Shown: positions 49,502 through 60,999 of the stretch, piece after piece
How the letters are laid out: each line of letters begins with the position of its first letter
Position numbering within the stretch: the first letter of the stretch is position 1
Origin: Glossina fuscipes
Lineage: Eukaryota; Arthropoda; Insecta; Diptera; Glossinidae
DNA length: 64,000 nucleotides
Direction of reading: 5' to 3'
Assembly: GCF_014805625.2 (NCBI RefSeq)
Contig: NW_023998433.1
Span: 4,011,465 to 4,075,464, forward strand
The notes under the pieces: model-generated
The model's database searches: none
Seen by the model: only the letters and a program-made list of their open reading frames with translations
Told to the model about the DNA's origin: nothing
Made by a program: the position numbers and the translations under genes

Positions 49502-51040
49502 CTAAAACGAACGAATAAGTATAGGGCTATAACACTGTGAACATGACCATACTTGTGTACATAACAATAATGACGATAACAATAACAACAATTATAGCAA
49601 CAAATACAAATTCATATAGAATAACACGCAAATTTCAAGTGGTTTAAAGCACGCAAAATCAAATTTGCCACCAAATGTAGACATTAGAATTATTTGCATG
49701 TGAGTCGGCCCGTACACATATGTATGCGTAGCTACGCGTGTATATGTTTGTTTGCGTTTTTATAAACGCTTATTCTATAAGTGTATGTATGCTTCAAAGA
49801 AAAATTGTCTCGAGGTCCCATAGACTTGAAACCAATGCAGATTTTAAAATGCCTTCGAGCATGCGTGTTACAATACCGTAGACTGGTGATGCTCTAGAAG
49901 CATAAGGGCCTTAGCATTCTTTACGAGTTACATGCCGTAAACATTTTGTACGAAATTTGTTCAAATGTTGCTTTCAATTCTTTTCATAATCTTACTACAG
50001 AATCCCAAACAGTCGCTTCTAAACCAGCATATATATAAACATACACACATACAAAGCATATGTTTCTAAAGGTGCTCGCGCAATTTTCTTTTTCATAAGA
50101 ATAAAAACAACAACAACAGTATTTACTTTAATAGTTTGCACATAATCTAAATACATTTAAATTTTGTAGGCAGACACATACACATACCACGCCACAGATC
50201 TTTAGGTGCTTACTTGTGGGATGGCTATAAAATTGTTGTTAACAATGTAACAATTTGCTAGCAATTTTAGTAACGTTTCTTACCGTTTATTTGTGTTTCT
50301 CTTATTTATTGTTGCTTGTAAAAATTCTTTCATCTCCCTTATCAAAGATTTCTCTCTAGACGTTGCCTTAAAATGAAATTATTCTACATTTGCGGCTTAT
50401 GTGGGGGTCGTTAAGAACGCTATTTACATAAAAGCAAAAGCCAAAATAAAAACATAGCAAAAAACTAATAAACCTTCACTAATACACTACAACAATTACA
50501 TACATATTCCATTCCGCATTATTGCGTAAGTTGTTATGTTTGCACTTTTAATGCCATATTAATTGCAAAACCATCGTCCATTGTTGTTGCTATCATCGTT
50601 ATCAACGTCATTTTCTATCTAAGAAAAGTACAAAATAAAAGAAAAAAGAAAACTTTTTCTTTGATTGATTGGCTGCAGTAGCTTTCAAGTCGACTAACTA
50701 ATCGAATTAAACATTCAAAGAATGAGTAACAAAGTTGAAGAAATTATTATTGTTCCTTTCTAATGCGTAACCACCCGATTATATATAAGTTATTATGATG
50801 AACAGTAGCTGGTAAGTTTTTAAGCCGAACTTAATAATATTTAGAATTCAATCTTTTACTCATTGCTTTTTAAAACTTTACGTAACAGGCACATATGAAA
50901 ACTACGACACCTCGACAAAAATTATTTATATCATAACTCGTTAAATTTTTTTTAAGATCACCCTTGGATATTTTTATGTGTTATAAACATTTGACAAATT
51001 TTTCGTGCAAGTAGTTTACATGTATATGTTTACTTGTTAC

Positions 51041-51132
51041 CTTTCTGGCCACCATATGCGATATCCGTGAAACATTGCTGGCATTAGAATCGGATTTGCT
51101 ACTTCCTACGTCGCATTCGCCAAGGATCTCTC
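51041..51132 (-). CDS. candidate internal coding exon (partial)
   Basis: The minus strand has elevated GC and an open frame reading GEILGECDVGSSKSDSNASN and then VSRISHMVARK. It ends in phase 0 at a good donor, AAAG|GTAACA (GT at 51040-51039). The phase matches the exon starting at 33152, so the two could belong to one long gene with an 18 kb intron, though this is unproven. The acceptor (CAAAAG at 51133) is weak. The opposite strand is also open over the same bases, so the strand assignment depends on the donor site. Confidence 0.28.
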
Positions 51133-51344
51133 CTTTTGATTGACAGTTGTTTTAGTCAGTGCCTTATTTTTTATTCCATCTTAATTATCGATTTGATTCT
51201 TACAACGATAACGTAAAATGGATATAATTTCAAACGACAAGTTATTCTGACGAAACGGAATTCATGTTCTGTAACCAGATGGGCTAACTAGTGATGGAAA
51301 ATTCTTTGAATAAAAAGTTTAGCATTATTTTCCTTTAATAAACT

Positions 51345-51615
51345 TTCAATATTTTATACCCACCACTTAACGATCGGGGGTATCCTTATTCTGTCACAAT
51401 GTTTACAACACCCAAAGGGAAGTTTCAGAGACCCCGTAAAGTACATATATTCTGAATGAAAATGATATTCTAAATTGATTAAGCCACATTTATGGGCTTG
51501 TATGGTATATTGTTGACTTTCTTCTAGTCGCAAAAATGGAAATATCGACTTCAAATATGGTAGAAACATTGAAAATTTTTGCACGCCGATTTATACTGGA
51601 AATGAGCCAATTTAG
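51345..51615 (-). repeat. dispersed repeat family, copy e (inverted)
   Basis: It begins ATTTTATACCCACCACTTAA, then GTTTACAACACCCAAAGGGA, AGTTTCAGAGACCCCGTAAA and later CGCAAAAATGGAAATATCGA. Read in reverse it follows copy c from the TTTGCG block to the terminal GGGTATAAAAT. Confidence 0.6.
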
Positions 51616-53305
51616 TTAGAGAAGAAGTCCACAGTATAGTATAAAAGCAAAGATTTCAATGGTGGTAGGTGTGAGAGGCAATTTATTTTATTACCTTCCA
51701 TCATACAATGCAAGCAGCATTCACGACAGCATTTCGACAAAAACTGGTGAAAAATGATATTATACTGGCGTAGTAATAGTAGAAGGTAAATATGGAAAAT
51801 TTGAATGAAAATATTTTTTGAACCACTCCCATATAGTCGTTCTCACAAAAATCAAGCCTCCGTAAATTTTAATTTTTTTAAATCTCAAATATACATTTAC
51901 TGCTAAATTTAAACTAAATCTATGTATTTTTCGAACCTTATTGTATGTAATGATCCTCATTAAAAGTAAACTATTAGAATTTTTCTGCTACTCATGGATC
52001 CTAATTAAGTAGAATTACCTTTCTTGTCAAAAATCTTTTCACTCTTCACCTATCTTACTTTTCATTAAAATGCTTTTATGGGGTGGGTTCCAAAAAAAAA
52101 AAAAAAAAATGAACAAATTTGCTGCAGTTATTTCTTTGCCAAATTATTATTATAGACCAGTTTAGTGTTATAACTGAACAGTAATGCTCAGCGACTTTAG
52201 TCGAGAAATTTTTTATTTAACGGTTAATTCGGCTATTGTTGGTTTAAAATGACAATTCCTTTGACCGATTTCCATACACATTCGATGACGTTTTATGGTA
52301 ACGTGCAAAACTTATATGTTCCCTCTGAGAATTGCATTTTATTTCCTTCTTCCCATGAGTTACGCAAATCTTATTCGCATTTTGTTTTTCTAACTGTACG
52401 GAATGGCTTAACTGTAGGAAAAATACATGTGTGCTTATTGCGGTTGTATATTGATGATGTAATAAGTTATTGCCATGTATTGTCTGCACACACGATTAAC
52501 AATGATATAATACAACAAGTGAAACCATACCACAACTTAATAATAAACATTATCGACTATCTGATTCGTATGTATGGACGAACATAACACCAACAATCAA
52601 ACTTCAACACTTATAAAAAAACAGATAATGTATGTGTGTGCACTTGTATTAATGTTTGCCTTCATACTTTCATTTGTGTTTATGTTTATGCACGTTAAAA
52701 TGAGTTAAAAGTTAATTTGCCAATTTGTCAGAATTTGTTATTATTTGTAACGCTGCTCAGATGTGAGAACTTGACGTACTTATGATGACTTTGCTTTACA
52801 ATCATAAAACCTTTATGAACAATCACGTAATGTACGTATATCGGTGTATATACGCGCGCACAGTTACTACTACTCAATGAGCTACGCTAGACAAGCCAAC
52901 GGGCAACTAGCTAACAACCAGCCAATCTGTCTGTTCTTCCCAGTCATAAGAGTTGAAAGCGTTGATTTATAGAGTCATCTTCTTAAGCCAAACAGTTCTA
53001 AAAATTATTACACGCATACATCGATATATACATATGTATGTACATATATTCAATGCTATAAATGCCATGTGTTCATGTATACATGCCCATGCACCCATAT
53101 ACATATACGCTTATGTACTCATATGCATTTTTTGTTCGACAGCCTCATTGGCCTCATCGGCCTCATCAGCAAAATTGCATGTTATTGATATTGTCGAGTA
53201 TTTTAATGCCTCTTAAATGTACAGGAAAAACTTTATAGCCATTTAATAGTTGTACTTTGAAATGTTGTATTACTTACCTTTGTTTTCTCTTTTTTGCCTT
53301 ATCAG

Positions 53306-53411
53306 AACCGTGCATGCGCCACCTATTAGCGATAGCAAGAAAATCAGAAAAAGTAACAGACATTCTGTAGATGACGCATTGTTGACTTATGCAATCCTCG
53401 CCGGGTTATGA
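53306..53411 (+). CDS. candidate 3'-terminal coding exon (partial)
   Basis: An excellent acceptor (TTTTCTCTTTTTTGCCTTATCAG, AG at 53304-53305) opens a frame with one partial-codon base and then 34 codons to TGA at 53409-53411. The peptide starts TVHAPPISDSKKIRKSNRHS and ends VDDALLTYAILAGL. AATAAA follows near 53480, so a terminal exon is plausible. The preceding exons are not identified; the exon ending at 32625 leaves one base, whereas this one needs two. The family is not recognised. Confidence 0.35.
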
Positions 53412-53669
53412 AATGTAAAAATTATTAACATTTAATAATTTCCCTTCTTAATTTAATCGAAACGGAGGTATAAACTTCAATAAACCATAAACATATGTCG
53501 CACATATATACGAATCATTCAATAGTCGCGGAATAAATAGCAGCACAACGTTTGGGCACGCTGGGTGATTCGCTCTCTGAGCGAAAACAAATGAATGCCA
53601 CAACGCCGTGGAAAATTTAACAAATTAGTCTTCTTTCGCTTTTTTTTTTTCTCGTTCCCATTTGTACAC

Positions 53670-53785
53670 CTACTCATAGCTTGAAAAAGACGATCCAGCG
53701 TCTGCATGCACGGCCTCAAACTTTCTTTTCTTCTTATTGCTTCGCTACCACAAAAATGTTGCCAAAGGTTGAGCAGAGAGTTCAA
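53670..53785 (-). CDS. candidate internal coding exon (partial)
   Basis: The acceptor CCAAG (AG at 53787-53786) lies behind a pyrimidine-rich tract. It opens a minus-strand frame reading NSLLNLWQHFCGSEAIRRKE and then SLRPCMQTLDRLFQAMS, up to a possible donor AG|GTGTAC at 53669. The peptide is helical and looks coding. A second frame just upstream (53963-53745) is also open and overlaps by 41 bp, with HEVFATMNMKRFNIQTLTLA and similar sequence. So this may instead be one exon carrying a frameshift, or a decayed copy of something. The family is unknown. Confidence 0.3.
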
Positions 53786-54380
53786 CTTGGCAGTTCTTTA
53801 AAGCGGACGGAGAGCTTCGCATTGTAAGCAGTACGGCAAGTGTTAATGTTTGAATGTTGAATCGTTTCATATTCATAGTTGCAAAGACCTCATGTGCAAA
53901 GATTACCATCTTGTCACGTACGGGCATATACCGATGCATTAATATGCGGTTAGAATGATACATATGGCAGACGTATTCCTATCGTCTTCTTAACCCAAGG
54001 AAATTATATTGGGTCACAGAAATTCTTGAGAACTATATTAATAACATTTTCATTGATTTTCTGAATAGTGCACGTTTTCTTAGATCAAAAGACTTAAGAC
54101 ATAAGCCTTTTAATTAGTCTTAAATAAATTTTCTATTTTCCATACGTTGAAATAGGAAATTTGTCTATTATGTTATTCTTTACATTAAATGGGATCAAAG
54201 AGAGACAAACGACGACCAGCATTAAAGCAAAGCTAGAATGGAAGTTTTAGACCGCATTAGTCGGCTCTTTGATTTGTTAGAAAATTTTTTTAGTGTTTAA
54301 TATGTGCTCACCATAAGACTTGGTCTCCCTGTCAATCAAATTGATTAAAACACATTATAGTAAAACTAAATTGATATCAG

Positions 54381-54431
54381 CGACTTTGATGTAGTTCTAT
54401 CAAGCGTTATGGGGCCAGCAACATCAAGCAG
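54381..54431 (+). CDS. candidate 51 bp internal exon (partial)
   Basis: The segment is bounded by ATATCAG and AGCAG|GTAACT on the plus strand. Only one frame is open, giving DFDVVLSSVMGPATSS with a one-base entry and two-base exit. The minus strand is also open here (YLLDVAGPITLDRTTSKS). Both readings look protein-like; the plus strand has the better splice sites. It is too short for any family assignment. Confidence 0.22.
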
Positions 54432-54638
54432 GTAACTTAACGGCTTTTGTGTGCATGAATGTGCATATACGATCGCATGTTTGTGTGCATTTGTGTGAGA
54501 GTCCGTGCGTCTAACTCTGTTTCTATCAACTAGGAAAGTACATGGTATGTATGTACAAACGTTCATACCTTATTTGTCAAGTGTTTAGCATGAGTTGTCA
54601 ATGAGGTACAGTGGAACAGTTTGTCATTTGTCCCCCAG

Positions 54639-54802
54639 GAAGCTCACACAGTATTGATGACGCCGTTGATGATGAAAACCAAGTCCCCATTAAAACCAGT
54701 TTGTTGTGTATAATGTTTTCAAACGAATACATACACAAGCACATCTTTCGTTACACTAAATTCTCCTTAAAACATTTGCCAAAAAAAAAAGAAAAAGAAT
54801 AA
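54639..54802 (+). CDS. candidate coding exon after strong acceptor (partial)
   Basis: The acceptor GTCATTTGTCCCCCAG (AG at 54637-54638) is followed by an open frame. Its first part reads SSHSIDDAVDDENQVPIKTS, is acidic and looks coding. It then drifts into AT-rich, low-complexity translation to TAA at 54800-54802. A second frame (EAHTVLMTPLMMKTK) is also open. If joined from the exon ending at 54431 the phase would instead give a short end, KLTQY and then stop. The reading frame is therefore unsettled. Confidence 0.25.
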
Positions 54803-56779
54803 AAATGAAATCCCGATCTGAAAAACAATTTGATTTATAGCGTTAGCCAATATAGAATACAAATTCCGGCAAAAACAAATTGTAAAATCTAGTTTGGCTA
54901 TGTTTGCTTTTCATATAAATAAATCACAAGAGGTACAAGCACTACAATCGTTTCCTTACGTCTGTGATTAAATTAACTACTTAACAAAAACCCGATGAGC
55001 AAATATTGGGTCATCTTAAAAATTAGCTATCAAGCGGCTCAGCTAATTCAATTAGCAGACTTAATAATTTTTAGACTGTGCTACTACGTTACATAAGTCT
55101 TTTAATATATATTGAAAGTCGTAGTAAAATTTAAAAGCTTTCACGGTGTTTTACTAAGCACTGCGAACAGTTATTGGGGCAAATCTCGGTAACTTTAATG
55201 CGCTAGTGGAATGATATTAACCGAGTTTGTCATAATCAAAATTTTACAAGAAAGAGCAGTCAACACAATATCCCCTTTCTCGTTCGGGCATCTCATGCCT
55301 CAACCAGGGCAATTATGTATTTGCATACATTTTGTATGTCATACACACGCTCGATCAATTCGGCTTCTGTATATAATAATAAACGTTTAACTACTTTTTA
55401 AAGAGCAGTTAACACATGCTAGGTTAGACGCCTTTAAAGCCATTATAAGATTGGCATAGAGTAAACCTAGCAAGGTCTAATAATAATCAAATTAAATTTA
55501 CTGCTTTTGACCAAACACCCTTGTTGCTTAAGCTTTAGAATAAGCGAAATAAAAACGAGCATTCACAAAGCACTTCTTCAAAATATTTCCGAAGTGCGTA
55601 TAACGAAGCTTATGTTAAGCCTGTTACACTTTCGAACGTCTTTTTTAAGCTTATATCTTAACATTTTTAGGCAGCTTATCTCGCAATGTTTGTACGTTTA
55701 ATCATGAAACAATATAGATAATCTTATACACAGTAGCACCGATCTACATTTATAATCATGACGATAAATGAACAACTCCCCTGTCTTGTTATAAAATTCG
55801 GTCGGGCTTACATTCATCACACGGACGTAAAAATGAGTAGAATATTAACATTCCCAGCGAAAACTTAAGCTTAATAATTATTTGCTAGTCTCAAAATTTG
55901 GAGCATGCGAAAATGTTGCAACGCTACTGAACATCAATCTTCAATAACTTACAATAAATATAGAGACGAATGTTTCTTAAATACGGTTTCGGAAGGTCTC
56001 AACACAAATGTTTTCGTATTTAAAATGTTTATCAACAGCACCATATGGAAGTTTAACACTGAAAGAAAGTACTAGCTTTTCGAATTGAAGACGGATATGC
56101 ATCTTCCAGACGAAATATGAAACCTGAAGGCGGCTCGTCAAATTACTGCTCACATTAAAAAGATTCTGTGTAAAAAAGTGAATAGAAAAATTTTAAATAC
56201 TGATTACATTTATGTTCATGTGCTCAGTTATACGAACTCATCTAAATTGTTTTAGTATTTAAGGAAGGAGTCACATTCATGTGACATTCAGATTATCCGT
56301 TAATAGATTCCACATTAAATTTTTGTTAGAAAATAACAGCACAAATAGAAGACTATGAAGTAGTATAGATTTTTATCAGTAATTATTTTATTGTTTAATG
56401 ATGTGTAAATAAAACTTCAGCGACGAGAAAACTATTTTTTTTTTTTTTATTCTTGTTTTATGTTTTCGAGGGCAAGAAAGGCGTCAAGAATTATTTCAAA
56501 ACCGTAAAGCTAGACTAGTTTTAAGAACAAGTTACGTAATTCTATTTAGTTCCACTTTTTGGTGTTTTTCAAAATCTTTGGGATACTAGGCAAAAAAGAA
56601 AAATAATAAAGGAGAAAAGGATAATAATAAATATGGCAAGTCCGTCTTACTTAACCCGTAAATAATCGGAGTAAGATTTAAATAAGCTTATTAAAATAAG
56701 AAAACGTTCCTTCCGAACGAAATGCTTAGCTTATGGCACATGAAGCATTAAAAACAATATGAAAATCAAGTCAAGCTTA

Positions 56780-58588
56780 TTACTTTTGTTTCATATACAT
56801 GGTAACTATCTTTTCTAATATATTTTCCACTGAGAGTTTCTCCTCACGAAATGTCTCCATTACTTTTATTGGCACTATCCAATTAAGTAACTCTTGCACA
56901 TTTAAACGCATGCGTTCAATGGGTGTTAAATTAGGATCATCGTGTACTTTTCGTTTAGCCAATTTCAATGAAGCCATAATCACATTATCTATGAGCCGTT
57001 TTTCAAAGCCTAACTGCTGCAATTTCTGGTTGGACGAAATTTTTTTGAGTAATATAGCCATATGGAAGCGTATATGCGATAATATTTGAGCTTCATTGTA
57101 ACGCGCATCCTGTTCGTCTATATTGGATGTACACTTATCGCAGCGATGTTGATGAGCTTCCAATTCAATTTTTACTTTAAAAAATTCATGACAACCCTCA
57201 CACATATAAGGCTTAAATTGATTGTGTATCTTTTTCATGTGCGTTTTCAGATGAGCTAACTGAGAGAACGCTACCTCATCATCTTTACACAGTAAGCAAT
57301 TGAAGGGCTTTTCTCCGGTGTGTTTACGTATGTGTAATTTTAAAACACTCGAATGAGCAAAAGTTTGACAGCACACCTGTGAAAGGTATTAATTTAAGTT
57401 ATGTTTTTCTCCTTGCAATAATAAAAGATACTTAAATTACCTGGCATTGATAGGGACGTTCGCCCGTATGCATTCTCATGTGCACATTGTATTGTGACTT
57501 TTGCATAAACATTGAATGGCACACTTCGCACACGTGACTCTTTACATTGGCATGAGTTTTCATATGCGTAGCCAAGTCTTCTTCTTCTATAGTTTGCTTG
57601 CATACTTCACATTCGACCTGCTTCAGTTTGTAGTGCGTCTTTGCCACATGGGTTTTAAGTAACACTTCATTCACGAAGTGCTCATTACAGATGTTGCAAT
57701 AATGTTCCGGGCCGTGCTCATGCCGTTCTAAGTGAGCTTTTAAATTTGAGGAGGTCGAAAATCGTGTCGAACATTTTTCACATTTGAATTTCTTCGGGGC
57801 ATCCTGATGATGACTAACCGTATGCTGGTGTAGCTGAATCAGAAAACATTACATAGAAATGTGATCTTTATTATATTTTATTGAGTTGCAAAATTTACCT
57901 GACCACCGCGAGCAAAACGTTTATCACACTGACTGCAAGCGTAAGGCTTTTCACCAGAATGCAAACGCATATGCAGCTTGAGACGTTCCTTCAGAGCAAA
58001 CGTTTTCGGACATTGATCACAAGAATACTGTTTCTTTCTAGCGTGAGCCGTTGTAATGTGATTTTTAAGATTGATGGCTTGACGATAGCACTTACCGCAT
58101 TGTTCACATTTGAAGGGCTTCTGATCGGAGTGTATCAATTGATGACGTTTGAGGTCAGTATTGCCGCCAAACTCTTTATTGCAAACTTCGCAAATGTATG
58201 ATTTGCGTGATCTTTTGCCGGCTGGCGCACCCACAACCGGTTTACAATCGTTTTGTGCAACCGTTGCGTTTATATCAGTTTTATTTTCTTTTTCATCTTT
58301 ACCGTTGTTCTTTTCTTCTGCTGCCAACTGATTATCTTCACTATCGCTGTCAACAACCTTTTCGATAGAACTTTTTGACACAGTGGGATCATCTATTGTA
58401 CGCTGGATCGTATTTTCGTCATCCGTTACAAACAATTTATTAAGAATAGCTTCCTCTTCGTCCTCGCTGAGATGATGGTGAGACGGGAAACGCGTTTGAT
58501 TTGACGATGGTGAAGACAATGAAATTCCACTGTCTGTTAAAACCGAGGAAGCGTCCTCTTTCGAAATGGAACGGCGACTGCGCACCAT
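56780..58588 (-). CDS. C2H2 zinc-finger protein, 11 fingers, three coding exons, complete
   Basis: The coding exons are 58588-57899, 57833-57441 and 57376-56780. They are separated by introns of 65 and 64 bp that begin GT and end AG, and all junctions are phase 0. The product is 559 residues. Residues 1-128 are acidic and serine-rich without a recognisable domain; I see no ZAD at the N-terminus. Fingers lie at about 131-153, 159-182, 188-210, 216-238, 246-268, 275-297, 303-324, 330-352, 358-380, 386-412 and 418-440. Eight have canonical C-X2-C-X12-H spacing. Finger 7 is one residue short, finger 10 has an insertion of three, and finger 11 ends in Cys (C2HC). TGEKP-type linkers follow fingers 3, 8 and 9. 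Residues 441-559 form a charged, helical C-terminal region unlike a finger. A nuclear, DNA-binding transcription regulator is the family expectation; its target is unknown. The ATG at 58588 is the first Met of the open frame. A poly(A) signal reads AATAAA on this strand at 56451-56446. Confidence 0.93.
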
Positions 58589-59166
58589 TTATATAGATTT
58601 TTATATTAATTATTAAGGAAATTGTATTAATAAAAATGGATGACTGATGTAATAGCTGAAAGAGGGAAACCGTCACCAGCAACAGGAACGAAACAGCGGC
58701 TGTATTAAATGCCTCTGTCTAATAAATGTTTTTGTTAAGCAATTCCAATCAATTATTTTCGTTTTTAATTTACTTGAATTTCCGCCAATCACCCAACACC
58801 AGAGTTTAAATTGTCAATGCATTTTTAGATATTTTAAAAATTATTAGCTTAGTTGTTTTTTTTTTTTTTTTGTTTTTATTTTTTTTAATCTTAGGGATTA
58901 TACTTAGATTACAAAGGCTTTTAAAACTGTAAGAGAAAAGATATATTAGGAAATATAAATAATAATTAAAATCAAACCGCAGACCACAGCAAGGTTAACT
59001 ATCGAGTAATATGTAAGTAGACTCTGATGCTTCTTTCCTAACTTTGCTGTTATCATATAATTATCATATTTTCCTAATGACTAAACAAGAAAACAGCTGT
59101 TTAAACGCTTACGTATCGCGGCATAGCGCTGCGATAAAGCCAACAAAACTAACCTAAGTTAAAACT

Positions 59167-59194
59167 TTATATATATATATATATATATATATAC
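59167..59194. repeat. (AT)n microsatellite
   Basis: About 13 TA units between the zinc-finger gene and the exon at 59.7 kb. Confidence 0.95.
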
Positions 59195-59658
59195 ATAATA
59201 TACACATACATACATACGCATATGTGTACACACAGACACATTTTGATAAGCGTACATATGCACAGATATAAAGAAAAATATTACAAAATTTGATATAAAT
59301 AAATAAATAACAGTACCAGATACAGTACCATACGAAAGATCTAAATAAAGATTAAAAAAACTCACACATATGCAGCAGCACTTATTGAGATACACATCAT
59401 TACACATACGCATACATTGGCAGGTTTGCTTCCTTAGTCTTTTGTTTAGTTAAGACTCCAATGCAGGCACATCTAATAGCCGATAAGAAACTGTTATCAT
59501 CCAATAGCGATGATAAGCGACACAAAATGAGGAAAAAGATATGAATGATTCGAAAACATAAAAAGGAATAAAGAAAAAACACTTTTTCTGGGTTCTGATA
59601 ACGTTAACAAGTTCAACAGAACATTTTTATTGCATTATAAAAATATTTTTATTTATTT

Positions 59659-59809
59659 CTAAAGCGTTTGACAAATTTGACGCAGCTGCTCTTCTACTGC
59701 TGCTCTTGCGTTGGAGCAAAGTATTTTAACAAACTGATTTAATGGTAGTGATGGCACATTAGGCATAACTGAACGATTTTTCAAATCAAGCAGGAATTGT
59801 TCAGTAGAA
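59659..59809 (-). CDS. probable last coding exon of an upstream neighbour gene (partial)
   Basis: On the minus strand an AG acceptor preceded by a T/A-rich tract (59811-59810) opens a frame that starts with one partial-codon base and runs 49 codons to TAG at 59661-59659. The peptide begins STEQFLLDLKNRSVMPNVPS and ends AAVEEQLRQICQTL. Its balanced composition, with amphipathic helices, is unlike the low-complexity translations of the surrounding AT-rich DNA. It has no Met start, so it is missed as a simple open frame. It would be the 3' end of a gene lying upstream (higher coordinates) on the same strand as the zinc-finger gene, with its stop about 1.07 kb before that gene's start codon. AATAAA-like signals follow the stop within about 35 bp. 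I do not recognise the family. The upstream exons are not securely found: a segment at 60706-60642 is exon-like, but its phase does not fit directly. Confidence 0.5.
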
Positions 59810-60239
59810 CTTTAAAAAAAACATTTTAAAAATTGGAAAAAATGAGCAAACCCATGTAAATACATATGCACAATGTCTATGTATATATGTGTATATATTT
59901 AATTATGTAAGTTTGTATATAAGTACGTACAAGCACTGTGATATTTAACACTAGCAAAAATTCATTTATTCGTATTGTATAAAATTCAAATAAGACGGAA
60001 CGGTGTTGTTGGGTAACGAAAAAAAGGGCAAAAAACAGAAACTATTGCTGATAAAAATACAACAAAAACAACAATAACAAGTACTTGGTAAGAAGAAAAC
60101 AGTTTTAATTTTTTATTTATTTATTTTTTTTTTTTTTTTGTGTTTTGTACGCTATTGGAAATGGAAACTAAAAATAAAGCACGGAAACACAGAGTATCAA
60201 ACCAGACCAGTGGTGCCGTCTGACACAAACACATCAATA

Positions 60240-60241
60240 TA

Positions 60242-60277
<36 letters not shown>
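60240..60277. repeat. (AT)n microsatellite
   Basis: About 17 AT units. Confidence 0.95.
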
Positions 60278-60281
<4 letters not shown>

Positions 60282-60822
60282 TTTATACATGTGTGTGCTG
60301 CACATCGTCTAACAAGGCACATGTGACTGGCAGATGTTTATTAATAGTCGATTGTGCGGTCATATATAAAAAAAAACTTCACGCACACTCGTATATATAT
60401 ATTCGCTATTCAGGCATATGAATACAACATTGAACTCTATTGAAATTAAAAACGTAACAAACTATAAAAACGGGCATAATTCTAAAGTAGTAAAATTACT
60501 ACACTCCCTTGTCAGGCCATAACGCACTTATACGCTTATATACACACGTAGGTGAATACATGTATATTGACGATCTCAGATTTCATAATTTTCTTTAAAA
60601 AAGTAATAAAAATTTTTGGGCATGGTTGACTAAACCCTCACCCAGCTACCGTTTCCTCTTAATAATTGATGAAGCCGAACTGCTGACAGAAACTCAATTA
60701 AGAACTCTTTGAAACCAAAGTTATAAAAATGAAAACAAAAGCAAACTACAAAACATCTAAACAACTACTCGAGTTTTTAACATTAAATTATCGCTATGGG
60801 TTTCAATTCAATTCTTTTCATT

Positions 60823-60960
60823 TCATTTGCTTCCCTTTTGAGTATTCTTCATACATTCATGGAAATTGTTATGCAAATCAATTAAAGGTGCTGCGTTGAC
60901 AATTCCGACAGAACAGTTGGCACTTTTCTTCTTCACAATTTTCTTCGCTGCAAGACTCAT
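60823..60960 (-). CDS. possible small ORF, 45 residues
   Basis: The minus-strand ATG at 60960 opens MSLAAKKIVKKKSANCSVGI and continues through an IDLHNNFHECMKN segment to TGA. It lies about 1 kb upstream of the terminal exon 59809-59659 on the same strand, so it could be part of that gene, but no splice link is evident. Confidence 0.2.
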   Translation of the reverse strand: MSLAAKKIVKKKSANCSVGIVNAAPLIDLHNNFHECMKNTQKGSK

Positions 60961-60999
60961 AAATATAATGATATATATATATACATATACATATGCATA

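Larger units (their letters stand above)
47561..51040. other. gene-free stretch
   Basis: AT-rich, with the 48.8 kb microsatellite and one small open frame at 49.38 kb. Nothing else is supported. Confidence 0.6.

Noticed and set aside
57881..58331. Plus-strand frames opposite the zinc-finger gene
   Set aside because: Antisense shadows of the zinc-finger exons.
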